DNA of 64,000 nt from Phytophthora colocasiae (Eukaryota; Oomycota; Peronosporomycetes; Peronosporales; Peronosporaceae). A model generated the notes under the pieces. That model ran no database searches, was not told the origin of the DNA, and saw only the letters and a program-made list of their open reading frames with translations. Position 1 is the stretch's first letter. The number at the start of each line of letters is the position of its first letter. Location of the stretch: NCBI GenBank assembly GCA_018806915.1, contig JAGKQI010000046.1:62001-126000 (forward strand), given 5' to 3'. A program made the position numbers and the translations under genes. Positions 11,204 to 20,975 of the stretch are shown here, in pieces.

Positions 11204-12557
11204 GACGGACTCGTCTACGAGGGACGATGAGTTTAACTCCTCCTCCAGGTCGAACGATGACCACCTCGGCGAGTTCGCCAGCCTTCAAGGCATCGCCAAA
11301 GTCGGCGAACGACATCTCTTCTAGCTCAAGGAGCTTGTCAACACTCGGCAGTCCGTCCAGCAGGACGCTGCCTTCGGCACTGCCGTCCACTCCATCAACC
11401 AGAGTGTATAGCTGCCCACAGCCCTCCCGTGCGTTGACACTTGACGTCACGGACGACTCAGACGCAGAGCGTCTCGCCCATAGGGCCTTACGACGTCGTC
11501 GCCTGGCCGACGAACGTCCACTCGACGGAGTACGTGCCGCCGCACAGGGGATGGCGTAGCGAGGCCCAGTGTCAGTGACACTCTGTGACTGACTCGGTCT
11601 ACCGCCGACGTCACTAGACGGAGTACGTGCCGCCGCACAGGTTTCGGCCCCTTCAGGCCCAGTGTCAGTGACACTCTGCGATCCACTCGGTCGACGACCG
11701 ATGCCGCTCAGCGGAGTACGTGCCGCTGCACAATCAATGACCGTAACAGGTCCAGTGTCAGAGACACTCAGCGATCGACTTGGTCCACGACCAGTATCAC
11801 TCGACGGAGTACGTGCCGCCCCACAGTTCACGGCCTGGTAAGGCCCGATGCCATCGGCATCCAGTGACGGTCCATGACCGGCGTCACTCGGCGGAGTACG
11901 TGCCGCCCCACAGGGGTTACGTGAGCTTTGCCCACACGTTGACTCACTGTCAACCAGCGCTACGCGCTCAACAGGACTGTGGTCCTCGCACTCGGCGCTG
12001 TCCACCAACTCGGACACACCGACTTCCAGCATCATAGCCGACTCGGCTCGATGCTCGCGCCAATAGCGCTTCTGCTTCCTAGCAGAGGTGGGTTCATGAC
12101 TCGCCAAAGCTCCACTAGGAGAGAAGTGCGTAGCACCTAAGGTCTTCGACCTCCAATCAATCCATGGCTCGTGGCGCTCCAGCCACGCCATGCCAAGGAT
12201 GAGGTCGTACCTCGAATCCAGGTCCAGGACCAAGCAGCGTTCCACGCTATCGAAGTCCAAGAACTTCAGCCGCAGGTCCATGGGGACCTTGGCCACCGTG
12301 ACACGGACGCCCGTCGCTAGACGGACAGTGACGGTGTCACCTCTTCGCGCTCGAAGCGCCTCAGCATATTGCTGACTACCCTCAACGGTGGAGCGTCTGA
12401 CATAGTTGCCAGACGCTCCCGAATCGATCAACACGATCCACGGCTTCTCGAAGCCCTTCACGTCCACATGGACGACCAGCAAGCCCTGCTTGCTCACACG
12501 TTCCGTGTTTAAGAGCACGGAGCTCTTCGGGGCTGAGCCCCAGTGCCTCTCACGCAC
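11067..12557 (-). pseudogene. Gypsy protease plus repeat-rich spacer
   Basis: The N-terminal part is a retropepsin-like aspartic protease: LIDSGASGNYV holds the catalytic D-S-G and DLILGMAWLERH is the conserved second half. A Ser/Pro/Gly-rich spacer follows with five copies of a roughly 31-residue unit (AARTP plus SDTG-like pieces), then an acidic stretch before the RT frame. The frame differs from both gag and RT. No good ATG is seen, so expression from gag by frameshifting or readthrough is inferred; it may instead be decay. Confidence 0.85.
11500..11965 (-). repeat. Five 93/87-bp tandem repeats between protease and RT
   Basis: The string GAGTACGTGCCGC begins at 11528, 11621, 11714, 11807 and 11894, giving spacings of 93, 93, 93 and 87 bp. 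All spacings are multiples of three, so the repeats keep the frame and encode a Ser/Thr/Pro/Gly-rich linker with units of about 31 (last 29) residues. Confidence 0.9.
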
Positions 12558-12595
12558 TGCAGAACTCAGTTCTTCCCCAGTAGACCGCCCCGCGT

Positions 12596-13567
12596 CTACT
12601 GGGAGCCTTCGTTTCCCTGGGCAGAGCCCAAAGCGGGACCCGCGGCAGGGTTGCGGCCATTCTGGCCGGCGCGCTCTTTGCGCAGAGGGCAGTTGGGCCT
12701 CAGATGTGTGGGACTACCACACGCGTAGCACCGGCGGGTGCTCATACGCTGCACCGCAGCTCGTAGCTCGGCTACTTCATCTTCAGCATAGCTGAGGTCC
12801 ATGGGCTCGGGTCCCCCGGACCCTGTGCTGTTAGCACCGACCCTCGACAACTTAAAGTTGTGTTCGGCATTCAATGCCACGCTGACAGCGTCCTCGAAGG
12901 TGCGAGGATTCTGACGGAATGCCTCCGTTCTGGCCACGCCAGCTCGTAAACCTTCCATGAAGATGGTCACGGTGACCACCTCAGGTAGAGGGTCGGCAGC
13001 CATGCCGGCAATGAGCGTGCGCAGCTCTTGGACATAGTCCACCAGGTCCTTCTTGCCCTGTCGGCAAGCAAGGAAGCGTGACCGCACGCGATACGCCTGG
13101 TTAGGCGGAGCAAACACTTGCGTAAGCTTGATCTTAAGCTCACCCCAAGTGGGGAAGGCCATTTCTACCGACGTCCCAGACGTCAAGGCCCATTCTCGTG
13201 CTCGCCCTTCGAGCTTAGAGATGGCGAACGCCACGCGTTGGCCTTCCAACTGGAGCATAGCGGCTCCCATGGCCATTTCGACCTCTCGGGTCCACAACAG
13301 GAGGTTCTCTCCTTCGTGCCCGTGAAAGGTCTTCACGCTGAGCGTGACGGGCTTAGCTCTCGGAGCGGGGTTAACTCCTTTTACATTCCGTTGGATGTGC
13401 TCAACGAGAGCGTTTTCGTACGAGGCAAATGCCGCAAGACGCGCGTTGACGGCCTCCGGCCCTTGGGACGCAAGGTGCGCCATACCTTCGGGGCCCAGCA
13501 AGGACGTAAGCTTGTTAAGCGTGTCCCGCTGACTCGGAGTCAAGTGAGCGTATGCTTCTGGCTCCAT
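12596..13567 (-). CDS. gag: Gypsy Gag with CCHC zinc knuckle
   Basis: About 323 codons from the ATG at 13567 ([10 protein letters not shown]) to a stop at 12596. Residues about 70-200 look like a retrotransposon gag capsid domain ([41 protein letters not shown]). Near residue 280 is a zinc knuckle C-x2-C-x4-H-x4-C ([14 protein letters not shown]), followed by a basic tail. This is the only element ORF that appears intact from start to stop. It begins about 40 bases after the primer-binding site. Confidence 0.9.
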   Translation of the reverse strand: MEPEAYAHLTPSQRDTLNKLTSLLGPEGMAHLASQGPEAVNARLAAFASYENALVEHIQRNVKGVNPAPRAKPVTLSVKTFHGHEGENLLLWTREVEMAMGAAMLQLEGQRVAFAISKLEGRAREWALTSGTSVEMAFPTWGELKIKLTQVFAPPNQAYRVRSRFLACRQGKKDLVDYVQELRTLIAGMAADPLPEVVTVTIFMEGLRAGVARTEAFRQNPRTFEDAVSVALNAEHNFKLSRVGANSTGSGGPEPMDLSYAEDEVAELRAAVQRMSTRRCYACGSPTHLRPNCPLRKERAGQNGRNPAAGPALGSAQGNEGSQ

Positions 13568-13607
13568 TCTCACAGAGAAACAGTCTTCAACTCAGGAGTT
13601 GGATTGA

Positions 13608-13624
13608 CTACAAGAGTGCTACCA
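13608..13624 (-). other. Primer-binding site
   Basis: Two bases inside the 5' LTR on the minus strand the sequence is TGGTAGCACTCTTGTAG. Beginning with TGG (complement of a tRNA CCA end) and lying directly after the LTR, it fits a tRNA primer-binding site. The tRNA species was not identified. Confidence 0.65.
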
Positions 13625-13626
13625 GA

Positions 13627-14047
13627 TGCAGCGGGGCTGCGTAGGTGTGCACGGCACAGAGGAAGTTTAGTTGACTCGTAGAGTCCTGCTTGCAAGGCAC
13701 TAGCCTTCGGTTCTGTACAAGAACCAAGTAGTCCACTAAATACGGGACTCACAGAGTCAGTGTCCCTATAACAAAGGACTAACACTAACTATGTAAAATG
13801 CAAACTGATTTTTATTGACTTTATTGTCCTAATCCTAAATGTAACGGATTTAGTATCTAACATACTAAATCCTAATCAAAATGCAACGTGAGGCTCTGAG
13901 GCCATCTACGTATCTACTCGTGTGTGCCACACCATTATGTACCCACATAAATGTATCATGAGTGTCACACACTATTATGTACCCACATAAATGTATCCAC
14001 GTGTGTCACACACCAACGAGAAACATTCGTGTAACATCCCCGTTACA
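13627..14047 (-). repeat. 5' LTR of the complete Gypsy element
   Basis: 421 bp with TG...CA ends on the minus strand, practically identical to the 3' LTR at 6453-6873. It contains two copies of a short direct motif (ATGTACCCACATAAATGTAT on the plus strand) around 13936 and 13977. The right flank is pol of a second Gypsy element. Confidence 0.9.
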
Positions 14048-14715
14048 AGCGTCAACTACTGAAGGCTCAAGGTCGACATGAGGATCGACTACAGGGTCAG
14101 AGGTCCGTCAAGTTCTCCGAAGGAGATGCTGTCTGGGTGTACCAGTACTTCCGAGCAAGACGAGGAGAGAAGACCTCCCGGAAATTGGCGTTCTCGTGGC
14201 ATGGACCTTACCGAGTGGTCGGAACCGTGGGCGAGAATGCCTATAGGATTGCTATCCCCTCTCACCCCAACCGAGTGGTAACCATCAACGTGAACCGACT
14301 GAAACCTTTCCAGGGTCGATGGAGTCGACCCTACCCTACCGAGATCCCACCTGGCATTGATATGAACCCCGGAGAAGATGACGATGGTCCCCTAGTTGAA
14401 GAAGATCTACCTAGGACTAGTTACGTGGAACGACTGGTGATCGGCTCAGAGGAGACTGCATTCACTGGTGGTGCTCTTCCTGTCGTCGACATACTAGCTC
14501 GAAGACGGAAGGCCGGAGAGCTGCAGTATCTGGTTCTACTAGCTACTTACGAGACTAGATGGTGCCCGTCTACTTCGCTGAAACCGACGTTCGATGTGCT
14601 TATCACTGCTTTTGAGAACACTCGTCGCAAGGAGCAAGGGCTCCCGGAGTTGCGACGGAGTGCTCGACTCGCCGACGCGAACGCTGCTATCGACGAGGAC
14701 GAGCTACTTTTCTAG
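14048..14715 (+). pseudogene. pol: Second Gypsy element: pol C-terminus
   Basis: Open in one frame from the LTR border to a stop at 14713-14715. It starts mid-protein (KRQLLKAQGRHEDR), continues through a post-integrase domain (FSEGDAVWVYQYF; HGPYRVVGTVGENAYRI; NVNRLKPF), and ends with an acidic linker and a chromodomain-like segment (VVDILARRRKAGELQYLV, with TRWCPSTSL in place of the usual aromatic cage). It differs clearly from the pol of the minus-strand element. It lacks everything upstream because the minus-strand element lies at its left border. Confidence 0.85.
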
Positions 14716-15653
14716 AGGATGGATGGTCGGACTGGCTGTGGGGCTAATGCCCTGCTGACCTCTGTCCCACCGAGTACTCTAAGGAGTACTTATCCTCTTT
14801 TGTTCTGCATATTACATTTCCTGAATATCCTGAGCCGATCGGAGGTTGACTGTCACCTACCCTACGAGACGAAGAACTGCCTGCCTGGACGATGACTCCG
14901 ATCGATGAGCCTTTACGACTACATATTTTCCTGACCCCGTGACTATCTAGCTTTGTGACTAGCCGGCGATGTGATGAACCGAACCCGATGGATCCTGCGA
15001 GAACGATGGCAAGATGCTGGAGATGACCACTGGAAGTACTTGAATCTGCCTTAGAGGAACTGACCCTGATGCCCCTTTGTGAAGACGATGACCTGAGAAC
15101 AATGACGAGATGCAAGAGAGGTTTACTGTAACTACCCTGCTAGGACGATGACGAGACACAAGAGTTGACTACTGGAAGTGCTATGGGTCCACCTTCGAGG
15201 TGTGACCCTACCTACGCGATTGAAGTGGAGTTTGACTATGACGTATGGCTTGATGATTATTGTGACGATGAGGAGTGGAGTATGTTGAAGAGACGTAGAC
15301 CCTACCGACGGACATGGATTTTGACTATGACGTGTGACTTGATGGCTACTGTGACTACGAAAAGTGAAGTATGCTGAAATGGAGTAGACCCGACCGAGGG
15401 GAATGCACTTCGACTATTACGTGTGACTCTATGACTACTATGACGACGAGATATGATGCGATCGATGAAGCTGAATACCGACTATGACAGACTACTATCG
15501 TGACGAAAAGTGGAGTATGTTGGTGAGAGGTCGACTCGACTGAAAAGCGGTACTGAACGTGACATTATGAAGTTAGACTTGGGAGCTACTCAAAATAGCT
15601 AACTAGGTCGATGCTACTTGATACTCGAACGGCCTACTCACTTGGTCCACCGA
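14716..15653 (+). other. Gene-free stretch with degenerate repeats (second Gypsy element)
   Basis: No convincing coding region. Between about 15165 and 15540 a unit of roughly 100-125 bp recurs in worn form, recognisable by phrases such as TTTGACTATGACGT, GACGAAAAGTGGAGTATG and CTACTGTGAC. The tract is probably an untranslated part of the retroelement. Confidence 0.55.
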
Positions 15654-17393
15654 CTAAGACGACGTTGGGGCGGCTACCTCATCCGGGTCGTCCTCCTCCT
15701 CTTCTTCATCCTCGCTGGGCTGATCCGAGTCGTCGTCCGATCCACTGCTGACGGTAGCCGCGATCTCGGCCGAGTAAGAGCCGTCTGGACGCATGATCGG
15801 AATCCAACCCGCCGTCTTCATCTCCTTCGGTGTCACTGGAGGTACGAACCTTGGTCGGTACAACCCCTGCTTGAGCCGGGTGTCGACACCGTCAGCCAGC
15901 TGCTCGATCCTCTTGTTATCCAGCAACTTGGCCCAGACCCCCTTAGTAGTGTCGCCCGACCACCACGCGTGCCAGGGATATAGCTTCTTGACGATGTCTA
16001 ACCGGACCAAAGCCAATGCCTCGTCGGTCAGCCGACGGTCTACTTCCTTTTCCGGGTCAAGAGCCTCCGTGTAGACGAGTAACTCTGTGATGTTCCTGAA
16101 CCCACCTTGGTCGAGCTGGAAGGGCTTCAGTGCGTTCTGGACCCGAGCTGTGTACTCCGACCGATCTTGAACGTAGAGCACTCCCAGGTTCTGGATGGTC
16201 GGACCGACATAAGACTTGGCCGACGGTGAGTTCCTGTTGGGCTGGCCCCCGAACCACATCAGGAGTCGATCCCCGTTCGCTTTCTCGAAACGCTTGAGGA
16301 AGTCGTAGTACCCCCACGTCTCGATGCACAAACTTAGAAACCGAAGGCGCTCAGCGCAAGCGGCTTGTCGGCCTTGCCGTCGGGAATTTCGCTGGTAATT
16401 CACCCTCAACGGCACATTAAGCTGCCAGTCGAAGAAGTGGCTACGATAACCCATCCAGAACCGCCAGTGAGCCGCATGCAGGTTTGGGTAATCCTCCGGG
16501 TCGTACCAGACCTTCGAACCGGTCCAGGGGTACGCTAACTCGTACGGCGGCTTGTGCATGTTGGCGGCCTTGCGATAGATTGTCTCGACATCCCGGACGA
16601 CCTCAACAGCTGTATTGTCGGCGAGTGGATGAGGGTTGAAATCTGTCCCCCCCTGAGCACTTGGTCGAAGCTTTCCCAACTCCAGAAGCGCAGTACCCAC
16701 AGTTGAATTTTTTGGTGACTTGGTCGTCTTGGGCGTCGTCAGGTCTACCACCGACCCCGGAGTAGGTGCTGTGGACGTCGCCGGAGTAGACTGGGTCTTC
16801 TTAGCCTTTCCCGACTTCTTCGCAGTATCAGCCTGAGGAGTACTACCTGAAGTCGACAGATGCGGAGTGGCCTTGAACTTCTTCCTCGGTGGCTCCGAAC
16901 TGATCTCTGGTTCAACCAAGTTTTGCGTGTTCGAGAAACGGGAGTGCACGTATGCGTTTGGAGCCTCCTGTTGGAGGGACGGCTTGGGCAGTAAGTGGAC
17001 GGGAGCTGTGAAGGCCAGGTCGACGTCGGGATCGTCGTCCAAGAGTGCTTCGGCCAGTTGGTCCAGAACGTATAATCCACTTGAGTCACGGTTGACTGAA
17101 AGCTTCTCGCGCATCTCACCCCAGAATTTGCGCTGCGCTTGCTTCTCGAGACGCTCGTCCAACTTCGACTCGTGCGTCGACACAAGCGCGGTGATCTGCG
17201 CCACGAGATCGGAGGACAGGCCGGGTTGGTCCGGGGGCGACGCAGCTGGAGGAGGATCGGCGGCGGGAGACGGAGCTCGGGAGGGATGACTGCGACCCAT
17301 GGGTGTGGCGGTGCTCGGCTTGTGTGGTCCGCGGTGATTTGGGGAATGAGCTTCTTTACCCAGCGAGCAGAGCGGCGACAGGGAGGGGCCCAT
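15654..17393 (-). CDS. 579-aa ORF opposite to the second Gypsy element's pol
   Basis: A long uninterrupted minus-strand frame, downstream of and antisense to the plus-strand pol remnant. Start ATG at 17393; a second in-frame ATG (MGRSHPSRAP, residue 32) is an alternative. Residues about 1-75 are Pro/Ser/Ala-rich; 60-130 look helical (LVSTHESKLDERLEKQAQRK); 150-250 are basic and Ser/Thr-rich with a possible nuclear signal (PPRKKFK); 260-540 form a Trp/Tyr-rich globular domain (LHAAHWRFWMGYRSHFFDW; LYPWHAWWSGDTTKGVW); the C-terminus is very acidic (EDEEEEEDDPDE). I do not recognise the family. Its position suggests an accessory ORF of the retroelement; a captured host gene or a gag of another element is also possible. 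Confidence 0.6.
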   Translation of the reverse strand: MGPSLSPLCSLGKEAHSPNHRGPHKPSTATPMGRSHPSRAPSPAADPPPAASPPDQPGLSSDLVAQITALVSTHESKLDERLEKQAQRKFWGEMREKLSVNRDSSGLYVLDQLAEALLDDDPDVDLAFTAPVHLLPKPSLQQEAPNAYVHSRFSNTQNLVEPEISSEPPRKKFKATPHLSTSGSTPQADTAKKSGKAKKTQSTPATSTAPTPGSVVDLTTPKTTKSPKNSTVGTALLELGKLRPSAQGGTDFNPHPLADNTAVEVVRDVETIYRKAANMHKPPYELAYPWTGSKVWYDPEDYPNLHAAHWRFWMGYRSHFFDWQLNVPLRVNYQRNSRRQGRQAACAERLRFLSLCIETWGYYDFLKRFEKANGDRLLMWFGGQPNRNSPSAKSYVGPTIQNLGVLYVQDRSEYTARVQNALKPFQLDQGGFRNITELLVYTEALDPEKEVDRRLTDEALALVRLDIVKKLYPWHAWWSGDTTKGVWAKLLDNKRIEQLADGVDTRLKQGLYRPRFVPPVTPKEMKTAGWIPIMRPDGSYSAEIAATVSSGSDDDSDQPSEDEEEEEDDPDEVAAPTSS

Positions 17394-18388
17394 CTACGAG
17401 GGACCAGGTACATCGGGACGAGGCCTGTGTGTTTCTTCTAAAAGTCCCGGAATTCCGCCCAGTCTACTCTGTGGCTAATCCCTATACCCTGCAACCACCT
17501 ACCTCTTTTCCGTCCTGATCAGCCGAGTTACTTCTCAACTGCCGGCCCGTCGATTATCCTGCTACTACCTGCGGCTACTCTGTTCCGACCGACCGAGTTA
17601 CTTGCCGACCGTCTACCTTACGAACTCTCTCTTCGCCGAGCCTACTCCTAGAAGACACCTACGTCCCCGCCGTGGTTGCCCTGCTGACGAAGTTGGCGCG
17701 ACTACCCTGCCGATGGATCCGTCATCTACTACGAGGCATGCGGCTACAACTATCCCGTATCCTGCTTCGATAACCCCTGCGACTCCCTACCCTGATGCCT
17801 CTCCGACTACTTCAACGTCAAGATCGACTACGACCTCTCGTCCTGCTACTACTTCGTCTACTGCGACTCGTGCTGCTTTTACTCTACTGGACGCCGACTT
17901 CATCAAATTGACTGACGAAGAGCTCCGCGTGGTCAAGTGCCTCCGGGACATGGAGCGCGACCGCGTTGTGCGAGGACGCACAACGTTAGGTCGGGGAGTT
18001 TGTCCCGTACCCGGGAATATAGTGTGTGAACCAGCGTCGGGCGCGCACTATGTCCCGGGGCCTTGTCCAACGTCGCCTACTGTCCGTGTCTGAGGTCCAG
18101 TTTGGAGGTATCTCCCATCTACTACTGCCTCGTCTACCATCATACTGTCGTGAGAGGACGGATGTCATGCCTGGTCTCAATGCTCTTCTACCCCGATGAG
18201 GTGTCATCCCTACAAGTGCTGGTCCAGACCGCCCAGAAATCTAGTCAGTCGTGTATCTACCAAGTTAAGAACAACCCAAAAACAAGAAGAAAGAAGTTTG
18301 CATTTTACGTATTCCCTAAGCTCCCCGCCCAGACCTACTCGCTAACAGTCCGCAACTACTCGACCCTTAACCGGATATACGACACCAA
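17394..18388. other. Pyrimidine-rich, gene-free stretch
   Basis: About 1 kb without a credible gene. Around 17450-17900 it is rich in CTACT/CGACT-type pyrimidine runs coding only for Ser/Thr/Pro-rich low complexity in the plus frame 17602-18093. It probably contains the end (3' region or LTR) of the second Gypsy element, but no LTR pair could be recognised because the partner would lie outside the window. Confidence 0.45.
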
Positions 18389-18444
18389 CATCTCTAAACC
18401 GTTTAACGGAGCTGACGGACCTCGATGCAATGTCGAGAAGGAGG
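18389..18444 (+). repeat. 56-bp direct repeat, left copy
   Basis: Identical to 20022-20077. Both copies are open in one frame (SKPFNGADGPRCNVEKE), but the sequences beyond the 56 bp are unrelated. Confidence 0.85.
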
Positions 18445-19438
18445 CATGTAAGTTGTGCTCAAATTTTCAAATTAAAGTGACCCAGAGAGAAATCAAGAAA
18501 CGAGGATCTTGGTATGGGCCGGCTACAAGAACAAGGTATGCCCGATCTGTGGGAGGTACTGCAACCAGAAACAAAGCAGGAAAAAAAGCGTAGGAAGTGT
18601 AGATTTACTCCGAAACGGAAGAAAAAACAAGTATGAAAAGGTAGTCGGCTACTGCATCAAGCAAAATATACAAGATTTTTCTCAGTCAAAGCAAATTGCC
18701 AACAACTTGAAAGCGAAAACGAACCTAACAACCATAACAATTATTTTAATGCAGAATTTGTTGTTGTTGCTATGTGTTCTTTCGAGTTATTCCTGGTTAA
18801 ATACATCCACAAAATGAGTATGTGGTCACGATCATTTTACTACATTTACTGATGAAACTTTGTAACAACTACCTAAGAAGTATAACTGAAATGATGAGTT
18901 TCACACTTGTTTTGGAGAGCTTTTTATGTTGCTATTTTTTTCGTCTATGCTCTCACTGTTTCTACTTGTAGGCAACAGCACTGTTTATATACAAACATGC
19001 ACGCCAACAAGGCTTTACCTATTTCTATATACAACACTCAGGATCAAGCCGTATTATCCCATGACGTTCACACCGCACGCAAACTAACCACTCAACTACC
19101 TTGGACGGCTACATTCACCGCCAACGATGACTCCGTCCTTTTGCCAGCAGCGCCTTCCCCCCTCGTCCGACTATACAACTAGAAGTACCGCTGAAAAGAA
19201 TACACTCAGCCATCACGGCACCCATCTCACGCCAACGCCCGTCGCGGACATTTAGGCAAAAGCACCAACCGACTACTGGTAAAAACACGCGACTAGTACG
19301 GACGGAGGTGAATCCAGCTCGAAACGATACCACAGATTTAACTGCTGAGATGCTGTCTTTAGCATTGACAAGCTGTTATTATTTGCATCCGCAAAAAACG
19401 TCGTGATCTAAAGAGCACATAAAGATATCACCCTCAAC
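18445..19438. other. AT-rich interval without recognisable gene
   Basis: Only short frames are present. One piece near 18520-18590 contains CPICGRYCNQKQ, a possible lone zinc ribbon, but it is not continued by other coding sequence. Degraded transposon sequence is likely. Confidence 0.4.
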
Positions 19439-20021
19439 ATGCCCGAGCACGTCCGCGAGCGCGTGAAGCACCCAAGAACTTTGCATGATATTCGCTTTTT
19501 AAGCATTGTAAGAAGTGCAGCTCTCGAGCTGACCGCACCGTTGCGCGTGCTCGTCGTTAGTGATTCCCAAGTACTCGACGACATTCCGTCCGAGTTCCAT
19601 GACAATTTTTCCGACCTAAAAGATGCTTTTGTATCATCTTCAACGCTTCAGCTCGAGCCCGAAAGGGAGCGCATTCTAGTTTGGGATGCCCCTCTTCCAT
19701 CAAAATGGGTGAAATCCTACAACCCTTTGGTAACGCTCACGACAAACTTTTTCGAGGCTTGTTCAGTTCGTCGGAGGTCATAGGACTCCTTATCACATCG
19801 AGGAAGCTGCTGCAGCAATCTACGGTTGCTTGATTGAGGGAGAATAAAAGTGGGGAATTCAAGTTAAAAGACGGCTCTATCATTTCGTGCACACAGCATG
19901 TCGGAGACACAGTCTACATTCCGCCAGGATTTAGTCATCGTGTTACAACGGTGTCTGACGGCGTCATGCGTATCGGCGAGACTGTGTTGATTCGTGCTTC
20001 TATACTATCGTTTGAAGCCAG
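19439..20021 (+). pseudogene. Cupin-like gene remnant
   Basis: Two short plus-strand frames. The first (19439-19783) is unassigned. The second (from about 19834) carries a cupin/JmjC-like strand pattern: SIISCTQHVGDTVYIPPGFS followed by HRVTTVSDGVMRIGETVL. The GD-x3-IPPG-x-x-H arrangement is typical of cupin sugar- or metal-binding barrels. Stops separate the pieces and no good introns join them, and the frame runs into the 56-bp repeat. I read it as a broken gene; a multi-exon gene is less likely. Confidence 0.4.
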
Positions 20022-20077
20022 CATCTCTAAACCGTTTAACGGAGCTGACGGACCTCGATGCAATGTCGAGAAGGAGG
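20022..20077 (+). repeat. 56-bp direct repeat, right copy
   Basis: Identical to 18389-18444, 1,633 bp downstream and in the same orientation. Confidence 0.85.
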
Positions 20078-20137
20078 GAAAGGTTAAGCTACCTACCCCT
20101 TGTTGATTTGTATGTCCTAATACAAACTTCCAGTAAA

Positions 20138-20178
20138 AAAAATCCTTAACATGGACCGTACACGTTAAGGATTTTTTG
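20138..20178. other. Hairpin with 14-bp perfect arms
   Basis: AAAAAATCCTTAAC (20138-20151) is the exact reverse complement of GTTAAGGATTTTTT (20165-20178), with a 13-base loop. It lies between the cupin remnant and the 3' end of the next gene. It could be a terminator-like structure or the ends of a small transposon. Confidence 0.6.
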
Positions 20179-20264
20179 GTAACATGTACACGGTCTAGGG
20201 GTCGAATTTTTTGAGAGGAATGCTCTTCAATAATTTTTTATTTTCAAGGTGTACATGTAATTCT

Positions 20265-20975
20265 TTATTCAGAGTGCCTCGAGTCATTCGTGTCCAAACG
20301 AAGTCTTCTTTCAACCTCCTTTCTATAAAACAACAGAGTTTGGATTGCGTCTCGAGCACGGGTATCCGCCGGTGATGTTGATGACTTGTCATCGCTTTTC
20401 ACACTATAATCTCGAGCTGGATCATTTGGTGCCTTCAATTTGGAGCGTGACGATATGGTACCTTTAGCAAGTCGATCCAACAATTCGCTTGCTTCTGATG
20501 GGGCCACGTACACAGGTGCCGGAGGTTGGTACGTCCGACTCAAAAGTTGGTGGCGAAGTGAATTAACTGGAGCTGGAGGCAGAAGAGTGGATGCATTCCA
20601 ACCTTGAGAGGTGGTAGAAACCTTGTCATCTCGTACTGACTTAGATTTGCTGTTGGTTGTGCTTGGTTGAGTGGGCCTCCTGCTCGTTACAGCTGGCGGC
20701 TTAACTGCAGAGACTTCCCTTCGGACTGCCAAGGAGGATGGCTGCACATTTCCTGAGCCTGACTGCTTAGAAAGAGAAATCTGCTGTCGTTTTTTCTGGC
20801 TGGTCAAGCGCGAAGCCTCGTTCTGCCGGTTTACCCGAGCTTTGCCTTCATCAGACTCGAAAAACCGGAGCAACTCGGACAGGTTTGGAGGCGCTGGGAA
20901 CTCACGCGAGGCCATCGAGTGCTTCGTGGTTATTTTCCTGATGGCTCGACCAGATATACGTCGTAACTGATGCAT
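20265..20975 (-). CDS. Hypothetical low-complexity protein, 236 aa
   Basis: Single open frame from ATG 20975; a second ATG (MASREFPAPP, residue 21) is an equally good start. The first 50 residues contain a possible helix (LSELLRFFESDEGKARVNRQNEAS). The middle is Ser/Thr/Lys-rich and probably disordered. The end has a basic helix (AIQTLLFYRKEVERRLRLD). No domain is recognised. It is divergent from the armadillo gene with start codons about 94 bp apart, so the two probably share a promoter region. Confidence 0.6.
   Translation of the reverse strand: MHQLRRISGRAIRKITTKHSMASREFPAPPNLSELLRFFESDEGKARVNRQNEASRLTSQKKRQQISLSKQSGSGNVQPSSLAVRREVSAVKPPAVTSRRPTQPSTTNSKSKSVRDDKVSTTSQGWNASTLLPPAPVNSLRHQLLSRTYQPPAPVYVAPSEASELLDRLAKGTISSRSKLKAPNDPARDYSVKSDDKSSTSPADTRARDAIQTLLFYRKEVERRLRLDTNDSRHSE

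Larger units (their letters stand above)
6453..14047 (-). mobile_element. Full-length Ty3/Gypsy chromovirus-type retrotransposon
   Basis: 7,595 bp on the minus strand: 5' LTR, primer-binding site, gag, protease, RT, RNase H, integrase, chromodomain, about 870 bp 3' region, polypurine tract, 3' LTR. The gene order PR-RT-RH-IN followed by a chromodomain is that of the chromovirus branch of Ty3/Gypsy. The nearly identical LTRs imply a recent insertion. It sits inside the pol 3' end of a second Gypsy element, which continues at 14048. The coding part is not intact: frame changes lie between RT and RNase H (about 10,190) and near 8718, and an extra base lies near 8503. These could be true mutations or sequencing/assembly errors. 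Confidence 0.9.

Noticed and set aside
11500..11965. CRISPR-like array
   Set aside because: The units are contiguous 93-bp coding repeats without unique spacers, in a eukaryotic retroelement.
1..14047. Copies A-C as separate protein-coding genes
   Set aside because: All frames are parts of the Gypsy pol, lack the catalytic core and are split by frameshifts.
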